A stretch of DNA of 64,000 nt. It comes from Cryptomeria japonica. Taxonomy: Eukaryota; Streptophyta; Pinopsida; Cupressales; Cupressaceae. Under the pieces are notes generated by a model. The model made no database searches. It saw only the letters and a program-made list of their open reading frames with translations, and was not told the DNA's origin. The stretch is from the NCBI RefSeq assembly GCF_030272615.1, contig NC_081412.1:39858791-39922790 (forward strand). Reading direction: 5' to 3'. Positions 55,595-64,000 of this stretch are shown here, in pieces. Each line of letters begins with the position of its first letter. Within the stretch, counting starts at the first letter, position 1. A program made the translations under genes and the position numbers.

Positions 55595-55607
55595 TGGTAT
55601 CAAAGCC
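55595..55607 (+). promoter_or_regulatory. primer binding site of copia D
   Basis: TGGTATCAAAGCC is a one-base variant of the initiator-Met-tRNA site, two bases after the LTR. Confidence 0.88.
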
Positions 55608-55699
55608 ATTTAGTTGTGTTATCCTTTTCAGGTAGGGCTGTTTTGTGTCAATTCTATTTTCAGTGGGAATCTAGCAAAGTATTTTGTTTGCAGATTAAG

Positions 55700-56650
55700 A
55701 TGGCGAACTCTTCTAGGCAAGTGGAGATCGATAAATTCAATGGTGCAAGTTTTGAGTTATGGAAACTCAAGATGGAAGATTTGCTGGTTGATAGGGATCT
55801 CTGGGGTGCTGTAACTACAACCACTAAGCCTTCAGGCATGAGGCAAGAAGACTGGGATCTTGCAGATAGAAAAGCTAGAGGGTTAATCAGACTCTGTTTG
55901 GCAGACTCTGTTCTATTGAATGTCCATGAGGAGAAGACTGTTAATCTTCTGTGGAAGAAGCTTGGAGACATTTATCAGGGAAAGTCTCTGGTAAACAAGT
56001 TGTTCCTGAGGAAGAAGTTATATTCCCTAAAGATGGATGAGGGTACATCTGTTGCAAATAATTTGAATGTTTTCAACATGATCATTGCTCAGCTAACCTC
56101 TGTAGGAGTCAAGATTGATGATGAGGATCAGTGCATGCTTCTGTTATGTTCTCTGCCTGATACATGAGATCATCTGGTAATGGCCATTGGGAGTACAACA
56201 ACCATGTTCACAATGGAAGGTGTGGTTGCTTCTTTACCGTCAAAAGAAACATGAAGCAAATCTTCTAAGATGGTCAATGATTCTCTCACTATTAGAGGCA
56301 AGAAAGAGAACAAGAAGTCAGAATCCAAGTCGGAGGAAAGCTCCAAGGCTCCTGGAAAGAAGTCCAAAGTGAAGTGCTGAAATTGTGGTAAGATTGGTCA
56401 CATCCAAAAGGATTGCAGAGAGAAGAAGAAAAGTGAGGGTTCTTCTGATTTTGGGTCCTCTCATAATGAGGATGGAGATGCCTTCTGAGCTGCTTTGGTG
56501 AGTCAGACATCTGTCGATGTTTGGTTTAATCATGATGCTATGAAGACTGGGTACCGTGGGTGTTTGGCAGTGATGCAGATTCATCATGTATTGGTGAATG
56601 TTATTCATGTGATTGGAGATGTTAACATCTTGAAGATTCATAAGGGGTCT
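55700..56650 (+). pseudogene. gag: copia D gag
   Basis: The ATG at 55700 (MANSSRQVEIDKFNG) is the proper start; the open frame upstream is LTR translation. The core reads FELWKLKMEDLLVDRDLW, then IRLCLADSVLLNV, LWKKLGDIYQGKSLVNKLFL and LNVFNMIIAQLTSVGVKI, a copia gag of the UBN2 type. After stops at 56165 and 56252 the frame goes on to a CCHC knuckle, C-stop-NCGKIGHIQKDC, where the stop is TGA at a usual tryptophan. A TGA also ends the acidic tail near 56486. The protease that should follow is not readable. Confidence 0.9.
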
Positions 56651-57679
56651 TTGGTAGAGATGTTGTAATCCTTAGTTAGGATGTTTTTATGTCAGGATAT
56701 ACTCTTGAGATGCATTTAGAGTTGTGACATAATGTGTGTATATTCATATGGAGCATGTGATCTCTTTGGGTGAGATGTTTTAGATCATGGCTGTCATGTT
56801 TAAGTTCCTGATTCTGCAGTTGGAATTTTGACAATGATCTTGGTTCTGTTTTTGTGTTTTGAGTACACTAATCATTTGCTTGGTACTTCATGATATTGTG
56901 GTTTTGCATTTGAAGTTTTAGCATGGGCTGATCAGCTACAGGTGCTCTAGGAAACATGGAAATGTAGATGGTGCTGAGTTGGAATGACTAATAGGTTCAA
57001 CTGAAAGGCATTCATCTGTGATAACACAGTTAGCATTTAGAAGTGAAGAAACGGTATGGTACAGGGTGTTGTAAAGACTTGCTTGCAGGTTCTTTGTATA
57101 CAGTTAGCATAGTGAATGCCCTTTGGTACAAAGGTTTATTTACTTCTATGTAATGTTGAAAGAAGGATCTTTTTCAATTCTAACATTACCTATGCAGAGG
57201 GAGTTTCTTGGTGTGCACACGATTGTGCACTTGAAGAATGAGACTGTAAGTAACAGGTTGTATATGTGGATGTTTTGAAAGTCATCTTGGTATACCATGA
57301 AGGTATGTATAGTTGGATGTATTAGCACTTGCTGTGGGTGCTATTTTAGCTATGATTGTGACTGATGTTGGCACATTTGAGTAGCCTTGGGAATGTGAGT
57401 TTTTTGTGTTCTGGGAGTCAAAGTTATGGTTTTCTCAGTAGATAGATTCTATTTGTGTCTGGTGGCATTGGCATGGTAGAAGGTGGGAGCATCTATGGAT
57501 GAGATGATACTTCTTTGTGTGTGTCTCAGTGGTACACAAAGTAAACTATATTTCCTGGTGGCCTGTGATCAAATGGTATATCAACATTGATGGACTTTAG
57601 AAGTCCATGGTTCTCAGTGAGATCTGTAAATGTTTGGCATGGTAGACAGGTCTAGTGGATTCCTCAGCAAGTGGGAGAT
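56651..57679 (+). other. copia D interior remnant
   Basis: I see no readable pol motif. The stretch may be a scrambled and deleted pol: it has no ORF over 60 codons. GCAAGTGGGAGAT at 57668-57680 is the polypurine tract next to the 3' LTR. Confidence 0.6.
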
Positions 57680-59693
57680 TGTTGGGAATATGTGCCTCTA
57701 ATTCACTTGACAATAGTCCATACTGATCGGGTTAAGTCCTGCCGATGAAACAGTATGAAGGATTTTGTGAGCTCTATCGGCATGACTCTTGCCGATGCAT
57801 CCTCTTCTATCGGCATGACTCTTGCTGATGTATTCTTCTCTATCGGGTATTGGAATAGCAAGTTTAAAGTCATCCCAATGACCCAACGAAGTTGACTTCG
57901 ATCATCGGAGTAACTTCAGCTTTCGGGAAGACTTCATGAGAGTTGTGCCGATGACTCGATGGAGCTGTGTTATGTTGTTCGGGTTGATATCGGCTATCGA
58001 GTGGACCGGTTTGGAGTTATATCGATACCTGATGGATCCACCTTAGGTCATCAGAGTTCTATCGGTTATCGAAAGAGCCTTCTAGATGTTATGCCAAAAC
58101 CCGATGAAGTCACCTTAGGTGGTTGGGATTGTCATAGGCTATTGGAGGTTCCAATTTGAAGCTGTGTCGATACCCGATGAAGTCATCTTCAGTGACCCAG
58201 TAGCATCGGCTATCGAGATTACTTGTTCGGCACTATGCCGAAGTCCGATGAAGTCATCTACTACTGATCGGGGATTGGAGTAACTATTGAGTGATGGTTC
58301 CGATGGGCCGATGAGGTCACCTTTGATGTTCAGTTTGATGTCAAATATCGGGATAGATCAGGAACAGTCTTGCCAAGGCCCGATGGAAGTGTCTTAGGAT
58401 ATCGGAGATTGGGTTAGTTTGGAAGTAGTCTCACCGATGGCCCGATAGAGTCATCGGAGATCAGAATGACTTGTGGAGCGATATGCCGATGGTCCAATGG
58501 GGTCTCTGTGGTATTATCGGGAGATCAGGATAACTTCAGGTTTTTGAGAAAACTGCAGTAGCGGTGTGTCGATGATCCGATGAAGTTCTCTTAGTGATCT
58601 GGAGTTAGGTCGATGTCTGATGAAGTTGCCTTTTGGTGTTCAAGTCGCATATTGGCTATCGGATTGACATTCTAAATGTCATGCCGATGTCTCGATGAGT
58701 TTGCTCTACCTTGTCTTGAAGTGTCTCATCTATCGACATAGTATTCTTCTTTGTGTTCCAATGACCTGATGAATTGTAGGCTGGCAATGCAGATCGAGAT
58801 AGCAGTTTTGGATTTGGTCCGATGAGCCGATGAGTCCATGCTCTTGATATCAGAGATCGGGATAGTAATAATGGTCCTGTTCTGATGTTCCGATGGAGAC
58901 CGCTCTTAGACATCGAAGATCAGAGTATCTTTTGAGAAGCTATACTGGTGACCTGATGGAGTTGCCTTTCGGCAATCGAGTATCATCAGGAGATCAGGAT
59001 AACTTCATTGAGGATATTCCTATGCTTGATGAATTGCGACTGACCACGGTGCTCACTTCGAACCGTAGTCCAAAAGTTGAGCTCGTGGTCACATTAGAAG
59101 TTTATGTCGATGTTTTTGAATATGAGCCGACTTGACTTCTGGACAACTATGGGATAATATGTTTTCCATGGGTTCATGAATGGACAAGCTTTTACTTGAC
59201 AGTTATTCTCCTAGACCGTTTGGTTTGGCAGATGACGGTTGCTAGAGATGTAACCAATGAGCAGATGGGTATGCATAAGTACGGTGATGGTAACTGAAGA
59301 CAGAGGTGTGTAAAGCCAGAGAGGTTGAGGCGGAATAGTACGTAAAGTTGTAGAGGCCGATCTATGTAGAGGTGTCTGCATGCTTTGAGATCAGAGTTCA
59401 AATGACAGAGTTCAGAGAACAAAATTAGAAAAGAAGATCTGTTAACTTTATTGTAACCATGTTGTTTACTGAATAATGAGATCTCCTTTTGGTGGTGGGT
59501 TTTTTGCCCGTAAGTGTTTTCCCATGTATATCTGGTGTCTCTCTTTGGTGCTATTCTGTTTGGTTAATCTTAGTCTTATGTTTGTGTTTATCTTAATGTA
59601 TTACAAAAGAAAAGAATTAAAATACTTCCTTGCTTGTAAATCCCCTTAGAATTGATGTTAGGAGAGCATTTTTTGCACACTGCTTTCCTTACA
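57680..59693 (+). repeat. 3' LTR of copia D
   Basis: It starts TGTTGGGAATATGTGCC and ends GCTTTCCTTACA. Over the first 270 bp about 17 differences from the 5' LTR are visible, mainly C/T and A/G changes within the CGATG and ATCGG words. Confidence 0.92.
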
Positions 59694-59698
59694 AATTT
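59694..59698 (+). repeat. target-site duplication of copia D, right copy
   Basis: AATTT repeats 53551-53555. Confidence 0.85.
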
Positions 59699-61155
59699 AT
59701 GGCAAAAGGCAAAAAAATGGGTGCCCCCTAGGGGGTGACACAGCTATTTGAGCTAACGGAGTATCGAGACTAGTGGGCTATGGTATTGTTGATGACATTT
59801 GAAGAAAGAATCTATCTGAATTTTGTCTTATTTATATCCAAACCTATGAAAACATTGGGGATTTGAACAAATACTTGTAGAACATATACTCTTTGTTTAG
59901 AATAGGCAAAAATGGTTAAACAAGTGTTGAAAAATTTCTAGAAAACCAAAAACCAGAATAAAAAGAGCAGTTTAGCACGTAGGAGCAATATCCTAGCGCA
60001 TATAAGTCAAAGTTTAGTGCATCAAAGCTAAAACTTAGCACATTCATCTTAAAAAATAGCGCATAACAGTCTGAACATTTGGCAAATTTTCACTAGCACT
60101 CTTAGGCACCATATTAGCGCATTGGGGGCAAACTATAGCACTTTGGGCCCAAACTTTAGTGCGTATTCAAGACAGATTAACACATAATTATTCCTATCAT
60201 AGCAAAATTCAAAACTCCAGTTTAGCACGTAGTACATGCAGCTTAGCACATTGGTGGCTTTAAATAGCACATCTGAGGCAAAATTTAGCGCATCCAGTCT
60301 TTGTCTTAGCGCATAGGTAAAACTGAGAAAAACAAAGAGCAAAACTGAGCATTCTTGAAAACTTTTATTATCAGTTTCGGATACCCTTTTTGATCTTCAG
60401 TCGACATCATCAGGAAACTTGAATCAAAACATCAGAAAATATTCCAAACAATCAAACAAGTCATTCTTAGAACAACAGCTGTCAGAATCCAAAACTAGCT
60501 AAGGATAACACTTTCTCCTATCAAAATTGGGTAACATCATCACATTGATCAAAATGTCTGCCAATTAAATGGATTCCATCAACAAAACATACCTAGTTTA
60601 AACCTATGTTATCAAAATGAGTCTCCATATCGGGAAGCTCTTATTCCATATCATTTGATGCACTTTGTCATGGGGGGCTTCTAAACCTTCATTTTGATAA
60701 AGTAGTCTTAAGTTTTAAAACAAAGTATCTCAATCCAAATATCAAAGGAAACCATTGATCACTAATGTATGACCACTCCTCATATTTTGAGAAGAAAAAG
60801 TCTTCATCACAAAACTAAGTTGAAGAAACGACAACTCAGTTCTAAGAAAATTGCCAAACGGAATATATTTCTCTACATTAATCTCCAACTCTTCAAATCA
60901 CATCACACCTTTCTCTGTCATATGCGTTGATACCTTCAAGACAAGTCAAACAAATTTGATAAGGAACCATTAAGAAGTAGAGCCTTTTGCCAAATATCAA
61001 CATTCAATCAACACTTAAATCATGGAGGAAAGATCAACCCATCTTTCTTCCCAGAAGTTTGCATCACTTATAACATAGCTTGATTAGAACCACCAACCCC
61101 CAAACAACATGAAGAAAAGGAGCTCATACCCTTTGTCACAAAAAGTTTCTATTAG
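59699..61155 (+). other. Tat-C leader, last part
   Basis: It contains the main block of the leader minisatellite and about 800 bp of AT-rich DNA before the gag start. No ORF is supported. A GCCCCCTAGGGGGTGAC near 59723 is a perfect GC-rich inverted repeat (CCCCCTAGGGGG). Confidence 0.6.
59967..60315 (+). repeat. TTAGCGCAT minisatellite, Tat-C leader main block
   Basis: Around a dozen and a half copies of words such as TTTAGCACGTAG, CCTAGCGCATA, TTTAGTGCATC and TTAGCGCAT recur every 15-30 bp. They match the first block at 44460-44638 and the short middle block at 52306-52380. Confidence 0.8.
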
Positions 61156-63042
61156 ATGCCCGCTATCACTCGCTCTCAACAAAACAAGAAAAGTGAACCA
61201 CAACCAGAGTCTAGTATGGGTCGAAGATTATCAAATCATTTTGAGTATCCAAATCTAGAGGAAACAAAGATTGCTGAGGAGCTCCTCCAAAAATATCAAG
61301 AAAGTGCCTCATTTCAAAAACTTATGGAAAGACTCATAGAGGCTGACAAAGAAAAATACATGCTCATAATAACAAGCAAAGGAGTTAGGATTCTAGAAGA
61401 CTTGGACACTAAAATCTTTAGGACAAGGTCTCAAAATTTTACTTATCAAGAACAACAAAGAGAAGAGGAAATATGTGACCCTAAACAAAACATACCTGAG
61501 AAAAACATACCTGAACAACATAACATACCAGAACACATCCATGCCTAAACTAGGGATAATGACAGGGAAGAATCCTTCCCTCCACAAATAAATGCACCCA
61601 TGGTTGCTCTTACACAACAAATGCAAATGCTGCAAAGGCAAGTGTAGGACATGCAACAGGGGAGTACAATACGATATTCCTTAAATGAAATTTGTCCTTA
61701 CCCCTTTGATAGAAGATTGAACATGACACCTTTTCCCCTGAATTTGAACATACCCAAATATGACAAAAATGATGGTAAGAGTGATCCTCATGATCATGTT
61801 ATGGAGTTTTGTACCATGAGCCTTGAATTTGCCCATGATGACACCTATTTGATGAGGCTATTCCCAAGAAGCTTGGGAGGAAAAACAATGGAGTGGTTAT
61901 CCAAACTTACACCTCCCGTCAGATCCTTTGATGAGTTGGTCAATAAATTTCACTCAATACTCCTACAATATTCAACACGCGATCACCATGTTGGATGTAT
62001 GTAATACCAAACAAAAAACAATGAAACATTCATGGTGTTTCTTCAATGTTGGAGACAATTGGTTTCGAGATATCCTTGAGATGTGCCCGAAAAGGAAAAG
62101 ATGGAAATTTTCATCGACAATCTAAATAGTGAGATGAGTTACATACTCAAGCTCCAATTCATACCATCTTTTGCCAAGTTGATCGAAAATAGAATCTAGG
62201 TAGAGGAGGCATGTATTAAGAAAGGAACATTGAAGTTCTTCAAAGAAGGAACTAATTCATCCAACTCTCATTTCAACAACCAGGAAAACAACACCTTAGA
62301 CAAATCCAGATTTTGGACTAGAAACAATAACATTGGTCATGAGGGAGGAATTGATGCTAATGATATAAAATCCAAACAACCAGTATTGGCTTTATCTAGA
62401 AATCCTTAGGCTACCAAGAATCAAAAGGGTGTTAACCAAAGAAATAACACTTATACACTAAATACCAATCCAGGACCGTCAAATGCAAACAACACCAACA
62501 ATGCCCAAAACAACAACACACATTAGGGACCTAATCCAAATACAAGGTGTAACACCAACAATTTTCCAAATAAACACATTTACACACCATTGGGGCAATC
62601 CTTAGAATCAGCATTCCGAGAACTCCTTGAAAACAAGATTATCACATTACCAACTATAAACAACTTTGAACCCTAGGTCAAACCACCTTGTTGGAATGAT
62701 TGACACTTCTATGATTTTCATCAAAACAAAGGCCATCAAACAAATGATTGCATGAGGCTTAAAAACATTGTTCAAGACATGATTGATAGAGGTGATTTAA
62801 CGGTTGATGGTCTCAAGACAAATGGTGATCATGACACCTTTAAAAATCCTCTTCTAAATTACAACAAGGATGGAGCTTCATCATCAAATAATACCAGAGG
62901 ATCTCGCATAAATCACATATACAATAACACCATTAATCATATATTGACAGATGACAATCAAGTAAATTTCATTAAAATCAAAGACAAAACGAACATGAAT
63001 CGATCAATGTAACCACTAGAGCTCAAAAATCTATCTTGAAAG
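61156..63042 (+). pseudogene. gag: Tat-C gag
   Basis: The ATG at 61156 opens MPAITRSQQNKKSE, parallel to Tat-1 MVETRLQKSRR. A helical N-terminal part follows to a TAA at 61546. The gag core from 61651 includes EICPYPFDRRLNMTPFPL, DDTYLMRLFPRSLGGKTMEW and LTPPVRSFDELVNKFHS. Between about 61950 and 62015 the neighbouring frame (SYNIQHAITM, NTKQK) matches Tat-1 better, so two compensating frameshifts are likely. Further on come LKFFKEG, LLENKIITLPTINNFEP and a finger-like FYDFHQNKGHQTNDC with one cysteine lost. Many stops occur. The text ends in VTTRAQKSILKV where LTR E begins. Confidence 0.88.
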
Positions 63043-64000
63043 TGATGAATACTAAGAGGGGGGGGGGGTGAATTAGTATACCAAAAAATACTGTACTTAA
63101 ATACTTTAATAGTCTAGCAGTAAATCGGTAAAACCATTTAACAAACAAACCGATTAACACACATGCAAACTAAATAGCAATAAGGCATTCACCCATAGAA
63201 GCACAATCACCATAACACAAGAGGTTTTGACATGGAAAACCAAATGGGAAAAACCATGGTGAGATGAATCTCACAAGTAACTATCTGCAGAATAGTAACT
63301 AGACTAGTTAAGGTCATACAATGTTCTTTACCAGAACAGATCCTGTTAGGAATCTCAATCTCTGTTAGGAGATAAGTTCGATTAAAGACTACCTTGTGAG
63401 AGGATTTTAGATCCACAGATGTGAACCACCTTGTTAGAGGATTTACAAAGGCTTTTCTTGGCCTACTTGGTTAAGGGTTTCTGACTTGTCAAAGATGTGA
63501 GTAATCAACAAGTTAATGATCTAGCAAATGGCACAGTTTGCTTGATTAGATCCATTGTAGCTCATTGCTAATACATTTAAGCATTACTTCAGTGTTTAGT
63601 AAATCCACTCTGTTACAACACAGAGACTTGATCTTCTCAGTTAAGATCACACATACAAGAACTTAGACAACTATCAAAACCTAACAACTACACTCGCATA
63701 CACACACTCAAAACCCTAGACATGATGTCCTTAAAAGGAATCTGATTTCATGTCGGTTCAATAGGATTACATTGCAAGTTCCTAGGTTCATTGTATCTAG
63801 ACACATTTGGTAACACGACACAAAATCACCATCAAAGTGTCGATGGATGGTAACTCATCACAAAAATATACCGGTTGGTAACTCATCACAAAGTATTACC
63901 GATTTGTACAACTTTCTAGTTACCGGTTGGTAACTTAGAGTAATATTGGTTCAAACAGATTTCAGGGTGACAAAAATTGAAGACTGGGAAACTGATGACT
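63043..64000 (-). repeat. LTR of copia element E, partial
   Basis: The minus strand gives the usual copia U5 phrases: CACCCCCCCCCC near 63060-63071, then GTGAGATTC, CCATGGTTTTTCCC and TTTGGTTTTCCATG at 63215-63275. The plus-strand edge is put at TGATGAATACTAAG. It runs past the window end, and its other end and target duplication are not visible. No primer site is seen on its left, so this is the far LTR edge or a solo or truncated LTR. Confidence 0.7.

Larger units (their letters stand above)
53556..59693 (+). mobile_element. copia D: non-autonomous copia element with large LTRs
   Basis: Two ~2-kb LTRs flank only 2.1 kb of interior. The interior has a primer site, a gag with zinc knuckle and about 1.1 kb that no longer shows protease, integrase, reverse transcriptase or RNase H. 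The duplication AATTT marks the insertion into the Tat-C leader. LTR copies differ by about 6-7% by eye, mostly transitions. Confidence 0.93.
42902..63042 (+). mobile_element. Tat-C: Tat-lineage element split by two copia insertions
   Basis: The parts in order are 5' LTR (42902-44369), primer site, leader (44392-44638, 52306-53555 and 59699-61155) and gag (61156-63042). Copia B and copia D interrupt the leader, each with a 5-bp duplication. The pol region and 3' LTR are not in the window because a copia LTR (E) interrupts gag at about 63043. Confidence 0.85.

Overview
The window is repeat-dense plant nuclear DNA made almost entirely of nested, decayed LTR retrotransposons. I see no host gene that I can defend, and no tRNA, rRNA or CRISPR locus. 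The Tat-lineage Ty3/gypsy elements, Ty1/copia elements with an initiator-Met-tRNA primer site, LTRs of 0.8-2 kb and a plant mobile domain (PMD) ORF all indicate a seed plant. The amount of old nested insertion would fit a gymnosperm such as a conifer, but that is inference.

Layout. (1) 1-16008: Tat-1, a minus-strand Tat element. Its two LTRs differ at 6 of 638 compared bases, yet gag-pol carries about 14 stops and a frameshift. Between pol and the 3' LTR it holds a plus-strand PMD pseudogene, an array of small hairpins and a minisatellite. (2) 16009-17096: the 5' end of a minus-strand copia-like element (G), cut by Tat-1. (3) 17097-27560: a plus-strand copia element (A), split by a 6.2-kb insert X (17244-23475). 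X is flanked by a GGTAG duplication and carries a ~127-bp tandem array and a decayed ~1,190-codon ORF I do not recognise. (4) about 27.6-34.6 kb: Tat-2, plus strand, whose pol has lost reverse transcriptase. (5) 35-42.9 kb: copia LTR and gag debris, an LTR-PBS-coiled-coil unit (F), and another unrecognised decayed ORF. (6) 42902-63042: Tat-C, plus strand, with LTR, PBS, leader and gag. Its leader is interrupted by copia B (44639-52300, duplication CAACG) and copia D (53556-59693, duplication AATTT). (7) 63043-64000: the LTR end of a minus-strand copia element (E).

Nesting gives relative ages: A holds X and G, and G holds Tat-1; Tat-C holds B and D. LTR divergence judged by eye makes Tat-1 youngest (about 1%), then B (about 5%), then D (about 6-7%). 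No element here is intact. The coding parts describe retrotransposition (Gag, protease, reverse transcriptase, RNase H, integrase) and not a host pathway.

Most worth a second look: the covarying hairpin array and mirror-image architecture of Tat-1, insert X with its unknown protein, and noncoding motifs shared between different Tat families.
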